This document shows, in pieces, positions 7,237-14,452 of a DNA stretch of 64,000 bases. Where the stretch lies: positions 1-64,000 of the IMG/VR virus record IMGVR_UViG_3300036398_002581; one strand, given 5' to 3'. Numbering within the stretch: position 1 is the first letter of the stretch; every line of letters starts with the position of its first letter. Origin of the DNA: a virus. Both the position numbers and the translations under genes were made by a program. The notes below the pieces were generated by a model. That model saw nothing but the letters and a program-made list of their open reading frames with translations, was not told the DNA's origin and did no database searches.

Positions 7237-7815
7237 ATGACACTGAATGAAAACGAGATCGATGACCGCACTGCCTTCGCGCAGGGCGACGAGTTTGCGA
7301 CCGAGGCGGAGGTGCGGGATTACTTCACAGTCGAGTCGATGGTGGAGATGTTTGGTCGCGACCCTGAGTACGTCGCGCCTACTCAGGAGGAATTGACCGA
7401 GTGGGCGGATGCGGTCGTCGCCAACCGCTGGCACATGGAACCGCTGCCTGCCGTCGCAGTCGAATTCGCCATCGACAGCGAGACGATCTGCAACTGCGCA
7501 AACATTGACGAGTTCGCGGGATTGGGGCATCCGTACCAAAAAGATGCCACCGAGGCCTACCGCAGGGCGGCGATTCACTCCCTGCGAGATGATCCTCGCG
7601 CCAATCGCATGGATGACTGCCCGCCGAAGGGGCCGCGGTGCCTCCACTCCCAGTGGCGTGGAGCACACTGGGGCTATCACTCAGGTGCAATCGGCACGAT
7701 GGCGGCTGACCTGACAGATGCCGAGAAGGCAGCGATCTCCGCGGCCGACGATGCCGGCCGCGAGGCGGCAAGGAAGGTGATCGCGGAGGCTGATGCCGAC
7801 GCGGCGGCTGAGTAG
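7237..7815 (+). CDS. Hypothetical early protein, 192 aa
   Basis: Start 7237 follows CACTAGGAGAGAGACG. Acidic N-terminus, a central CNCANIDEF segment, CPPKGPRCLHSQW further on, and a long Ala-rich helical C-terminus (AEKAAISAADDAGREAARKV). The Cys/His pattern is too loose to call a zinc site. Function unknown. Confidence 0.6.
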   Translation: MTLNENEIDDRTAFAQGDEFATEAEVRDYFTVESMVEMFGRDPEYVAPTQEELTEWADAVVANRWHMEPLPAVAVEFAIDSETICNCANIDEFAGLGHPYQKDATEAYRRAAIHSLRDDPRANRMDDCPPKGPRCLHSQWRGAHWGYHSGAIGTMAADLTDAEKAAISAADDAGREAARKVIAEADADAAAE

Positions 7816-7844
7816 ACCCCAGGTCGTGGAAACGAGAACACACA

Positions 7845-7884
7845 CCCCAGCCGGCCCCGGCCGGCGAAACGAGAGGAAACGACG
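7845..7884 (+). repeat. Leader with CCGGCC-CC-GGCCGG palindrome, copy 1
   Basis: CCCAGCCGGCCCCGGCCGGCGAAACGAGAGG, palindrome 7851-7864, directly upstream of a start codon. The same block occurs at 8575-8612 before another gene. Confidence 0.75.
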
Positions 7885-8184
7885 ATGCTTGCTGAAACAT
7901 GGAATGAAACTGACGGATACGGGATCCCGAGGATGACCTCGCAGGTTGGATTGAAACGCCGCTACAGCTACGACGGCGGCCAGACATGGCGGCACAACGC
8001 ACGGCTGGCCCGCAAGGCCGCGGGGGTGCCGGAACCTTGGTACTGGCTTGATGGGGTGCCGTATTGCCCTGCCTGCGTCGAGGCCGATTCGCCGTGCATG
8101 GGAGGCGATGAGGCCGCCCGCGCTAATAGATCACCGGCTTCGCAATGGGATTGCCGCTGCGCCTGCTGCGGGGTGCAATCATGA
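7885..8184 (+). CDS. Cys-rich protein with two CxxC pairs, 99 aa
   Basis: The middle holds WYWLDGVPYCPACVEADSPC and the C-terminus DCRCACCGV, together a probable zinc-binding unit with CPAC and CACC. The N-terminus has RRYSYDGGQTWR. Its stop overlaps the next start (ATGA, 8181-8184), so it is probably coupled to the ASCH gene. Confidence 0.6.
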   Translation: MLAETWNETDGYGIPRMTSQVGLKRRYSYDGGQTWRHNARLARKAAGVPEPWYWLDGVPYCPACVEADSPCMGGDEAARANRSPASQWDCRCACCGVQS

Positions 8185-8540
8185 TGATGGGCATCAACAT
8201 CAACGACAAGACCCAAGACTTCACCGCTCAGATTCTGCGCGGCGAGAAGACGGTCGAGACCCGCCGCACCAACTCGCTCCGACCGTATGTGGGGCAGCGG
8301 GTAGGCATCGTCCGCACCGGCCGGGGGCGGGCGACACTGGTCGGTTACGCGACGATTGGCGAGCCGATCCGCTACGAGAACCAGAAGCAGTTTGCGAAAG
8401 ACCGCGCTCGCCACCGGGTGGCGGCGGGCTCCCCGCACGACTGCGGCCCCGAGGGCAAGTTTGGCTACCCCATGATCGACGTTGAAGCGACGACGCCCAG
8501 GGCGGTGACGAGCCGCGGGATTGTGGCGAGAAGAATCTGA
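8181..8540 (+). CDS. ASCH domain protein
   Basis: 119 aa. Shows the ASCH pattern: ILRGEKTVETRR, a turn to YVGQRVGIVRTGRG and strand ATLVGYATIGEP, then a helix and a C-terminal strand. ASCH domains are PUA-like folds that bind RNA or modified nucleotides; some bacterial members are N4-acetylcytidine amidohydrolases or ribonucleases. The first of three tandem ATGs (8181, 8184, 8187) overlaps the previous stop. Role in infection unknown; RNA processing or control is likely. Confidence 0.7.
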   Translation: MMMGININDKTQDFTAQILRGEKTVETRRTNSLRPYVGQRVGIVRTGRGRATLVGYATIGEPIRYENQKQFAKDRARHRVAAGSPHDCGPEGKFGYPMIDVEATTPRAVTSRGIVARRI

Positions 8541-8574
8541 CCGAGCACCCCGAACGACGAAACGATAGACCATA

Positions 8575-8612
8575 ACCCAGCCGGCCCCGGCCGGCGAAAC
8601 GAGAGGACGACG
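8575..8612 (+). repeat. Leader with CCGGCC-CC-GGCCGG palindrome, copy 2
   Basis: Second copy of the 7845-7884 leader block; palindrome at 8581-8594, followed by GCGAAACGAGAGGACGACG and the start at 8613. Confidence 0.75.
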
Positions 8613-8855
8613 ATGGCAAAGAAGAAAACAGCAAAGAAGCCGAGCCGAAGAAAAGCCGCCCCCAAGTTTGCCCGAGGAACGATGGTCTTCTGGCTTGAGG
8701 ATGCGAAGCCTTGGTGGATCGTCGAGTGGCAGCCCAACAACGGCCGCGACGGCTGCTACTGGATCACCGACTACATCGGCACCTGCGGCGGAGCCGGCGA
8801 GCGCGAGTTGAGCCTGTTCCCCGGCGAGGCACCAGTTCTGCGGACGGGATTCTGA
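8613..8855 (+). CDS. Hypothetical basic protein, 80 aa
   Basis: Lys/Arg-rich N-terminus (AKKKTAKKPSRRKAAPK), then a beta-rich core with several Trp (MVFWLEDAKPWWIVEWQP) and a Gly/Cys loop. It looks like a small nucleic-acid-binding beta protein with a basic tail. No family recognised. Confidence 0.6.
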   Translation: MAKKKTAKKPSRRKAAPKFARGTMVFWLEDAKPWWIVEWQPNNGRDGCYWITDYIGTCGGAGERELSLFPGEAPVLRTGF

Positions 8856-8932
8856 GACAACATCCACCCGCGCTCGAGGGCCGCCGCCACCCCCGAGCGC
8901 AACAACCCCGTGCGGCGAAAGCAGAGGAAACG

Positions 8933-9316
8933 ATGACGAAAGAAGGCTTCAAGATCGACAAGAAGAAGCGAATGTCGAAGAAGGCGGTCTGCGCCTACTT
9001 CGGCGATCGCGGGATGCCGGTATCGCCCGCAGAGGTGGCTTTCCACGCGGTCGGCACGTTCACAAGCAGGAAGTGGGATCACGAGCACGGCGGTCGCTTC
9101 ACCAACGAGCTGGAGACCATCCCGGCCCTGGCCGTGATCATCAAGGAACGGCCGGCTGGCATCTGCGACTGGGGCGACACCGACGAGGGCCGCATGGATG
9201 TCTACTCGCTCAGAGACATTTACGGCGAGTGCCAGGACGATGTCCCCGCCCCGAAGTACGCTATCGCCGCGGCGAAGCGGGCAGCCCGGCCGGCGAAACG
9301 AAAGGCAGCCCGATGA
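8933..9316 (+). CDS. Hypothetical basic early protein, 127 aa
   Basis: Start 8933 follows GCAGAGGAAACG. Lys-rich start (KIDKKKRMSKKAV), globular centre with GDTDEGRMDVYSLRDIYGE and a basic C-terminal tail (AAAKRAARPAKRKAAR). ATGA overlap with the next gene at 9313-9316. Function unknown. Confidence 0.6.
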   Translation: MTKEGFKIDKKKRMSKKAVCAYFGDRGMPVSPAEVAFHAVGTFTSRKWDHEHGGRFTNELETIPALAVIIKERPAGICDWGDTDEGRMDVYSLRDIYGECQDDVPAPKYAIAAAKRAARPAKRKAAR

Positions 9317-9501
9317 TCACCTACGGCCCGATCCCAGGCGAGATTCGGCGTGAGTGGCTACAGCTCATGTTCGACAACATGCGAATGCACCGCGAGCTGC
9401 GGCAACGCAAGCGTAGGAGCGCCGGCCTCCCCGCCGGCAATCTGGTCACCGGATCGTTCCGGCGGCCCGTCCGAGGAAACAACAGGAACCCCCGATCATG
9501 A
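9313..9501 (+). CDS. Hypothetical basic small protein, 62 aa
   Basis: ATGA overlap with the upstream stop. Helical N-terminal half (IRREWLQLMFDNMRMHRELRQ), then Arg/Gly-rich and probably unstructured. Coupled by overlap on both sides, which supports it as real. Confidence 0.5.
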   Translation: MITYGPIPGEIRREWLQLMFDNMRMHRELRQRKRRSAGLPAGNLVTGSFRRPVRGNNRNPRS

Positions 9502-9674
9502 AAAACCGAGTGACCCCCTACGAGGCCGGCTGGCTGACATTTCTGGTCAGCAGCGGCATCGCCAGCGAGGCTGCCTGCCGCGCCGCGATGAATCGCGTGG
9601 CCCAGGACGCCCTCGACGAGATCAACCGCCTGCGGGAAAAGAAGCGGGCTAGCAAAAAACGCAAGGATCAATAG
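9498..9674 (+). CDS. Small helical protein, 58 aa
   Basis: ATGA overlap with the preceding gene; CAACAGGAACCCCCGATC precedes the start. The sequence begins MKNRVTPYEAGWLTFLVSSG, continues as an amphipathic helix and ends in a basic tail (REKKRASKKRKDQ). It ends the block before the AT-richer gap at 9675. Confidence 0.55.
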   Translation: MKNRVTPYEAGWLTFLVSSGIASEAACRAAMNRVAQDALDEINRLREKKRASKKRKDQ

Positions 9675-9701
9675 GCTACTGGTCGATAGTTAATAGGCTA
9701 C
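9672..9701 (+). promoter_or_regulatory. Two TAGGCTAC boxes
   Basis: TAGGCTAC at 9672-9679 and 9694-9701, 22 bp apart, in the gap before 9735. The same octamer, read on the minus strand, lies upstream of csrA (25642-25649), a small membrane-protein gene (43502-43509) and the capsid gene (62696-62703). In two of those cases TAGGCT fits a -10 box; here no clear -35 is seen. Confidence 0.4.
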
Positions 9702-9734
9702 GAAACGATACTTCACTTCAAAAGGAGACTCAAC

Positions 9735-10040
9735 ATGAGTCACGCAGTAGGCGATAGGGTCTGGAGCGCATGGGTGTCGACGAGGAACATCGACGCGATT
9801 GAGTCGATGGTGACTTCGGTCGTCGTCGTGGCGGTGATCGAGGAGCGGCCCCTGTTCCGCCTGTATGGCGGCGGGGTCCGCGAGAAGTACGAGTTTGAGA
9901 CGATCTGCCTGACCGAGGCGGATGCCTGGGCTCACTGTGCCCAGGAGATCGCCGCAGTACGCGATCGCGTCGTGGCCTCCGCCGAAAACGCCATCGCCAA
10001 GGCGGCGTCGTTCCGCGTCGGGGAGGCTGTGCCCGTATGA
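9735..10040 (+). CDS. Hypothetical early protein, 101 aa
   Basis: Good Shine-Dalgarno AAAAGGAGACTCAAC. Small alpha/beta protein: strands MVTSVVVVAVI and PLFRLYGGGV, then an acidic helix (TEADAWAHCAQEIAAVRDRV). ATGA overlap with the following short frame. Confidence 0.6.
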   Translation: MSHAVGDRVWSAWVSTRNIDAIESMVTSVVVVAVIEERPLFRLYGGGVREKYEFETICLTEADAWAHCAQEIAAVRDRVVASAENAIAKAASFRVGEAVPV

Positions 10041-10186
10041 CTCCCCCCCGACCGTGGAAATGGGTCATGGATGACCTCGTCCGCACGCTCGTGCTGATCC
10101 GACTCGGGCAACTGCTCGGGTCGGACAGCACGGCGGCGAGGGCCGTCCACGATCTCGTCGAATCCCTGTTTAGCATTGTCCGATGA
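10037..10186 (+). CDS. Possible 49-aa protein
   Basis: ATGA overlap with the preceding gene. Residues 10-49 form a plausible amphipathic helical pair (DDLVRTLVLIRLGQLLG). The first codons coincide with a CCCCGACCGTGGAAA leader motif, so this could instead be an untranslated leader; the promoter candidate at 10176 begins inside it. Confidence 0.35.
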   Translation: MTPPRPWKWVMDDLVRTLVLIRLGQLLGSDSTAARAVHDLVESLFSIVR

Positions 10187-10203
10187 TTGTCCTGGCGTAT
10201 AGA
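10176..10203 (+). promoter_or_regulatory. Candidate promoter TTGTCC-16-TATAGA
   Basis: The -35 TTGTCC (10176-10181) and -10 TATAGAAT (10198-10205) lie 40 bases before the start at 10243, with a CGAATGTGGAAACGAG leader motif between. Confidence 0.5.
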
Positions 10204-10242
10204 ATGTCACCCCTACCCGAATGTGGAAACGAGAGGAAAACG

Positions 10243-10632
10243 ATGAAATATGTTCTGAGCGACATTGCCGGCGAAAACTTCCGGCTGGCCGATGGAATGT
10301 GGACCGACGAGGTTGACCTTGCCGAGCGGTTCTCATTCGACGCCGCCCAGGTGCGGATCGAGGAGCTGGCAGCCGAGGGCGTTCACGCCAAGGCTGTCGA
10401 GACGCATGGCAGGAAGCGGAAGACCTCCGAGTCGATCGTCAATCGCGTCACGAAGTCACTGGACAAGCTCGAGCGCCAGTGGGAGGGCAAGACGATCGGC
10501 ATCGGCTACGAGGTCGATGTCGAGGTAGGCCAGATCATCCTGACCCTCGAGCCGGACGGCGAGCCCGAGCTTTCCCTGAACATCAGCGTGGACATCTCCG
10601 GCGTGTTCGTCGGAGTAGGAGACGAAAACTAA
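10243..10632 (+). CDS. Hypothetical early protein, 129 aa
   Basis: Start 10243 follows ACGAGAGGAAAACG. A helical first half with basic KRKTSESIVNRV leads to a beta-rich acidic C-terminus (IGIGYEVDVEVGQIILTLEP, LNISVDISGVF). It overlaps the next gene by one base (TAATG). No family recognised. Confidence 0.6.
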   Translation: MKYVLSDIAGENFRLADGMWTDEVDLAERFSFDAAQVRIEELAAEGVHAKAVETHGRKRKTSESIVNRVTKSLDKLERQWEGKTIGIGYEVDVEVGQIILTLEPDGEPELSLNISVDISGVFVGVGDEN

Positions 10633-10925
10633 TGAAACCCATTGATATCAGCGAGTACCTGACGATCCAGCAGGCTATGGACGAGCTAGGCTGCCCGCGG
10701 AGGACACTCTCCAGGGCCGTTCAGCGGGCCGAGGCCGCCGGCAAAAAGATCGTCGTCGAAATCCTGGGCAAGCCGGCGATCCACAAGTCGAAGATCGCCG
10801 TGCTCAAGGAGTACTACTACCCCTACGGCTCAGCCGCTCACCAGAAGATGGTGAAGAAGTGGGGGGCGTCGGGCGGCACGCAGAAGCGAGTGAACCGCGA
10901 GAAGGCCGAGCGGGGTCGCCTTTAA
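10632..10925 (+). CDS. HTH DNA-binding protein, 97 aa
   Basis: Residues 7-60 match a MerR/excisionase-type helix-turn-helix with wing: YLTIQQAMDELGCPRRTLSRAVQ, then strand KIVVEILGKPAIH. A basic C-terminal tail follows. It closes the rightward early operon and meets the leftward HNH gene tail to tail, stops overlapping (10922-10925). Likely a transcription regulator. Confidence 0.65.
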   Translation: MKPIDISEYLTIQQAMDELGCPRRTLSRAVQRAEAAGKKIVVEILGKPAIHKSKIAVLKEYYYPYGSAAHQKMVKKWGASGGTQKRVNREKAERGRL

Positions 10926-11209
10926 CAAGAGTCGCGGGCGGTCCTCTTACTATGGCATGCCTTGCATAAGGTTCTCAGATTCCCCATCGACTCATCGCCG
11001 CCCTTCGCCTTCTCGACGATATGGTCGATGTCGGGGGAGCCGACCACCAGCAGCCCGCACAACTGGCAGATGCCCTGGTCGCGGGCGATGACGGCCAACC
11101 GGGTGCGCCGCCACGAGGCAGAGCAGTATCCGCGGGACGCCGCCGTCGGGCGGGCCTCCCCCCGTGGGGAGAAACGAGGCGGTCTAAACGTCGGGATTCT
11201 TTTGGGCAC
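10922..11209 (-). CDS. HNH endonuclease
   Basis: 95 aa. Typical HNH fold: VIARDQGICQLCG, then DIDHIVEKAKGGDESMGNLR and TLCKACHSKRTA. The metal-site His and Asp sit in DIDHI and the zinc Cys pairs are CxxC and CxxCH. Small HNH proteins in tailed phages assist terminase cutting or act as stand-alone nickases. Here it lies far from the structural genes, though a circular map could bring other genes near. Last gene of the leftward operon. Confidence 0.85.
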   Translation of the reverse strand: MPKRIPTFRPPRFSPRGEARPTAASRGYCSASWRRTRLAVIARDQGICQLCGLLVVGSPDIDHIVEKAKGGDESMGNLRTLCKACHSKRTARDSC

Positions 11210-11525
11210 GAGACTGTTCCTGCCACCCGTACATGAGAACCTTATGGGCGTGGTTCTTTTTCCACCACGCGATGATCGCCTTCACGATCAACTGAGCGAG
11301 CACGCTGATCAGGATCGCGGCGATTACTGATCCGTACTTGTCTCGAGCGCGGATGCGGAGGCGGGCGGCGAGCACCTCCTCCATTCGTTCAGCCGGCGCG
11401 TCGACTGGGAACTCCTCGACCGCCCATTCCACGAGTTGATCGCGGAGGGCCGGGTGCGTCGAAAGCCGGATGCCACCGGCTCGCGATACATACCGCTTTA
11501 GCGTGTCGTACTTGGCGTCGGGCAT
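11184..11525 (-). CDS. Membrane-anchored protein, 113 aa (holin-like)
   Basis: One transmembrane helix near residues 72-92 (VIAAILISVLAQLIVKAIIAWW) followed by a basic tail, N-terminus soluble. Start 11525 is chosen for the AAGGA 8 bases upstream. It overlaps the lipoprotein gene. Size and topology fit a single-span holin or spanin-like partner, but no family is certain. Confidence 0.55.
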   Translation of the reverse strand: MPDAKYDTLKRYVSRAGGIRLSTHPALRDQLVEWAVEEFPVDAPAERMEEVLAARLRIRARDKYGSVIAAILISVLAQLIVKAIIAWWKKNHAHKVLMYGWQEQSRAQKNPDV

Positions 11526-11791
11526 TTGCCGTCCTTGCATGGTGGTGCCAGGGCGGCGGATGTCGTTGCCTTGCCCGTACCCTTGCAGACGGGGCACTCG
11601 GAACGCACGCGACCGTCAGACAAATACCCGAGGCCGCGGCAATTGCTACAAACGCCAGACGGAGCAGGAGCCGGCTTGGACTGCGACATCAGCGAATACT
11701 TGCCGGCGACTGCGACGAACGGTCGGAGGTCTTCGGCGGCGCTCGAGCAGCCGCAGAGCAGGAGCAGGATCGCGAGAGCAACCTTAGACAT
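11498..11791 (-). CDS. Lipoprotein with DnaJ-type CxxCxGxG zinc motifs
   Basis: 97 aa. Signal peptide MSKVALAILLLLCGCSS with a lipobox-like LLCGC, so it is probably lipid-anchored after export. The mature part has CSNCRGLGY and CPVCKGTGK, a DnaJ-type cysteine-rich zinc finger. An exported zinc finger beside a peptidase and membrane proteins suggests a cell-envelope role such as lysis or superinfection exclusion (inference). Confidence 0.65.
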   Translation of the reverse strand: MSKVALAILLLLCGCSSAAEDLRPFVAVAGKYSLMSQSKPAPAPSGVCSNCRGLGYLSDGRVRSECPVCKGTGKATTSAALAPPCKDGKCPTPSTTR

Positions 11792-12782
11792 TGCCTTCGG
11801 CTCCGTAGGTTGTGTGACGACGACGCGGCCAGCCGGCCACGCTCGAGAGTGCGATGCACTGGCACTTGTCGATCGTGTCAGCGAGAGCCCAGAAGCAACC
11901 CTCTGGAATAAGGAGGTCGGTGCCGAGCACCTTGCGACTCCCTGAGTTCCATTTCGCCCAGGAGTTCACCCAAAGGACAAGGGCCTGCCCGTACTTCTTG
12001 TGAGTCTCAGGGCGATCGTCGTAGCCCGCCCAGGCTTGGCTGTGGGCCCATCGTCCAACCTGACGACTCACGCCGTCCTCGTTCCTCGTATTCTCGAATC
12101 CGAGAGAACTGCAATTGAAGACGCAGAAGCCGGACGCGAGGAAATCCCTCACCTGTTCTCTGCCCTTCAGAAATGTCGCCGTCCTCGCGACGTACTGCTT
12201 GCTCTCGCGCAGCCAGTTCTCGCCTGGGGGCGTCGCGCCGCCAAGGCGAATCGTCTTCTCGGTGTAGTGCGTGAGATCAATCTTCAGATCGGGGTATGGC
12301 TTGCGAATGAGGAAGCCCTTCTCGCAGGCGACCTTCGCTGCTTCAGAGCACACCCAGCCGTCCCCGTTGAATCCACGCCACGCGAAAAGCGATTCACTCG
12401 CGATGACTGATTCGCGGATACCGGCCGCTGGAAGTTCAGGCGCGCCCTCAAGTCGGCCGGTCACTTCGTCCGGCTTGTTGTCGTAGATTTCTGCGCTCAA
12501 GCTGCCGAGCAAGGCTCGCGAGCAGCCCCATCCGACACAATCTCCAAAAAGTTGGCTCGGCCCCGGCAGCGAGCCAGGAAACACGGCTTCGATCGTTCGC
12601 CAGAGCGTCGACAGCTTGCCAGCCCCAGCCTGCTCGAGCCCCCAGTCATAGGCGACGTTCGCACCATTCGGATCACCACCGTATCGCAGAACATAGTCAG
12701 CGAAGACCTCGTCGGCGCGCGGGTCTTTGCGACAGCCGATGAAACCCTTCGCGTACTTCTCAGCGGGGTCGAAGTCACTCAT
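11784..12782 (-). CDS. Papain-like (C1-type) cysteine peptidase
   Basis: 332 aa. The catalytic triad is readable: QLFGDCVGWG with Cys82 and Gln77, WAHSQAWAGYDD with His247, and LWVNSWAKWNSG with Asn273 (papain NSWG). No signal peptide is seen. It sits among membrane and lipoprotein genes, so it may serve as an endolysin-like envelope hydrolase, or in virion or host protein processing; the context does not decide. Overlaps both neighbours slightly. Confidence 0.65.
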   Translation of the reverse strand: MSDFDPAEKYAKGFIGCRKDPRADEVFADYVLRYGGDPNGANVAYDWGLEQAGAGKLSTLWRTIEAVFPGSLPGPSQLFGDCVGWGCSRALLGSLSAEIYDNKPDEVTGRLEGAPELPAAGIRESVIASESLFAWRGFNGDGWVCSEAAKVACEKGFLIRKPYPDLKIDLTHYTEKTIRLGGATPPGENWLRESKQYVARTATFLKGREQVRDFLASGFCVFNCSSLGFENTRNEDGVSRQVGRWAHSQAWAGYDDRPETHKKYGQALVLWVNSWAKWNSGSRKVLGTDLLIPEGCFWALADTIDKCQCIALSSVAGWPRRRHTTYGAEGNV

Positions 12783-13260
12783 TTCCGTTCACCTTGAAGC
12801 TCCACCGCAGCACACCGCAGGCGTCCATGAGCTGCTGCCGTTTCACGGCATCGACCATTGCTGTGTCGGCACCCGCCGCAGAGAAGAAAACAGCGTCGAT
12901 GGCCTTGTCCAGGCCGGGATACTTGCCGACGTTCTTCTTCTGGATCGCAAGGTTCAGGCTGCCGGCGTGAAACACCGTGAACTTTTCGGTATCGCCGATG
13001 ATCGGAGTCGACCTCTCGCCGTCCTGCTTGAGGATGTACTCCATCGCGTCGTAGAAGTTGCTCAGATACTCCCGATCGGCGGGCAGCATCCGGGGCAGGA
13101 TAGTTTTAAGCTCGCCGGCCCACTTGATCTGATCGTCGGCCGGCTTCCCGGCGACGACGGTTGTCTGCGGCGGCAGAGGCCACTTCACGTCCAGCGAGCC
13201 GCCTCTCCAGGCGAATGCGAGCAGTGCGACTGCCACGATGTACCTCGCTGTGTTGTTCAC
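12775..13260 (-). CDS. Membrane-anchored or exported protein, 161 aa
   Basis: GTG start overlapping the upstream TAG. Hydrophobic N-terminus (YIVAVALLAFAW) reads as a signal anchor. The rest is soluble and mixed helical, with no known motif. It lies between a holin-like gene and the papain-like peptidase, which suggests a part in the same envelope process. Confidence 0.55.
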   Translation of the reverse strand: MNNTARYIVAVALLAFAWRGGSLDVKWPLPPQTTVVAGKPADDQIKWAGELKTILPRMLPADREYLSNFYDAMEYILKQDGERSTPIIGDTEKFTVFHAGSLNLAIQKKNVGKYPGLDKAIDAVFFSAAGADTAMVDAVKRQQLMDACGVLRWSFKVNGNE

Positions 13261-13535
13261 TACTTGTCGCTCCCGGCCACCAGGGCCAGCGTTAGAGTGT
13301 CGATGGCCGCCCGCTGTGGGCTCTTCTCTTCGCCCAGGTGACCCGTGGTGTTCAGGCGGGCTCGCACTCGGGCGAGGTTGTGAATGGCGTCCTCGTAGCC
13401 CACAGGGGCCACGCTGGGGGCTGGCAGGGGCGTCGATGGCAGCTTGCCCAGCACGAACTTGCCGACGGCGGCGATCTTAGGCCACGCCACCACTGCCGCC
13501 GCAATAATCCCGGCCCCAATCTGCTCGTATGTCAT
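13260..13535 (-). CDS. Small membrane protein, 91 aa (holin-like)
   Basis: Start 13535 (ATGA overlap with the upstream stop). Residues 5-30 are strongly hydrophobic (IGAGIIAAAVVAWPKIAAVG), the C-terminal half is soluble with a predicted helix. Similar in form to small holins and phage membrane anchors. Confidence 0.55.
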   Translation of the reverse strand: MTYEQIGAGIIAAAVVAWPKIAAVGKFVLGKLPSTPLPAPSVAPVGYEDAIHNLARVRARLNTTGHLGEEKSPQRAAIDTLTLALVAGSDK

Positions 13536-13825
13536 GTGATCTCCTGTGCGACGAGAGCGAACCATTCGACCAGTGCCTGACCCTCGGGCGTCTTCAAAAC
13601 AGCCTCGATCCGGTCGAGCACGTTGTTGTCCTTGTCAGTCTTTGTCTTGTCTGCCGCCAGCCGGAGGGCGGCGACGAGTGCAAGAGCCTTCTCGGCTGGG
13701 GTCTTCGCCAAAGCGACGGCCTCGAGCTTCGCCAAGAGCGGTGCCCAGGCCGCCAGCAGACGGACCTTGTCGATGATCGAAAGACCACCGTACATCTGGC
13801 CGAACTGCTCGTCACTTTCGTCCAT
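13532..13825 (-). CDS. Hypothetical helical protein, 97 aa
   Basis: Ala/Leu-rich amphipathic helices (LLAAWAPLLAKLEAVALA, then ALALVAALRLAAD), acidic ends, no clear membrane segment. Its stop overlaps the next start by ATGA, placing it in the lysis-like cluster. Confidence 0.5.
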   Translation of the reverse strand: MDESDEQFGQMYGGLSIIDKVRLLAAWAPLLAKLEAVALAKTPAEKALALVAALRLAADKTKTDKDNNVLDRIEAVLKTPEGQALVEWFALVAQEIT

Positions 13826-13997
13826 CGCGATTCCTCTTGAGAAATGCCTGATACTCGCGGCTGGCAGTGCGGCCCTCGCTGGTCAGTTTCCCCCGCACAT
13901 ACGGCTGATCTCGGACAAGCGCCATCAGCGGCGTCGAGTCGTCGCCGCGGCGGCTCTCGAACTCGCGGCGATCGATGTCGGCGTCCTCAATCACCAT
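13812..13997 (-). CDS. Hypothetical small protein, 61 aa
   Basis: Charged protein (IEDADIDRREFESRRGDD) with no recognised motif. Overlaps both neighbours, which supports translation as part of the operon. Confidence 0.45.
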   Translation of the reverse strand: MVIEDADIDRREFESRRGDDSTPLMALVRDQPYVRGKLTSEGRTASREYQAFLKRNRDGRK

Positions 13998-14178
13998 GCA
14001 CCATAAAATTCATGCCGTCGTAAGCGTCATCGAACACGGCCCTGGCGAACTCGGCGGCCTCGCTTTTTCCGATCGTTCGCCCGAACGACCACACTTCGTC
14101 CTCGACGATGTCGTCGCCTTTGCGGATCGTCAGCCGCGCCTCTTTTGGAGCGATCACCAATTCGACTTTCGCCAGCAT
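13987..14178 (-). CDS. Hypothetical small protein, 63 aa
   Basis: Good Shine-Dalgarno (CTGGAGCAGACAACA). Beta-rich start (KVELVIAPKEARLTIRKGDD) then a short helix. It lies out of frame inside the end of the HTH gene that runs to 14027. Confidence 0.5.
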   Translation of the reverse strand: MLAKVELVIAPKEARLTIRKGDDIVEDEVWSFGRTIGKSEAAEFARAVFDDAYDGMNFMVHGD

Positions 14179-14452
14179 TGTTGTCTGCTCCAGTAGCTAC
14201 ACTCATCTTACCAAGTCGGGCCTCCCTCTCGGCGGGACTCCAAGTAGCGCGAATCTTGGCGCATTCCAGGCGTATCTGAGCCGGGGTCGGCAGGTAGAAA
14301 TCCGGCTCGGGGCGATCCGGTAGGCCAAGAAGGCCGGCGGCCACCGCCAGCTCGTCGACCGTGAACTCCAACTCGACGCAGATTTCCTCTGTCGTTGAGT
14401 CGCCCTTCCAGAGCCGTCGCAAAGCACGCTTCTGGTTGGCCGAGAGGATCAT
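14027..14452 (-). CDS. GcrA-like HTH protein, C-terminus overlapping next gene
   Basis: 141 aa as read. The first 80 residues resemble GcrA-type regulators: LRRLWKGDSTTEEICVELEF then a helix, ending IRATWSPAEREARLG. A paralogue with the same IRATWTPEERRSRLVG block is at 16778-17113. The last 50 residues (Arg-rich) overlap the next gene for 152 bases in another frame and look like shadow coding. A frameshift near 14180 or a true long overlap are both possible. Confidence 0.55.
   Translation of the reverse strand: MILSANQKRALRRLWKGDSTTEEICVELEFTVDELAVAAGLLGLPDRPEPDFYLPTPAQIRLECAKIRATWSPAEREARLGKMSVATGADNNAGESRIGDRSKRGAADDPQRRRHRRGRSVVVRANDRKKRGRRVRQGRVR

Noticed and set aside
10922-11209. HNH gene as evidence for a nearby cos site and terminase
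   Set aside because: No terminase or portal gene is found next to it, and the genome end or circular joint is not visible.
12775-13997. Toxin-antitoxin pairs among small overlapping genes
   Set aside because: No known toxin or antitoxin motif; the membrane and exported character fits envelope functions better.
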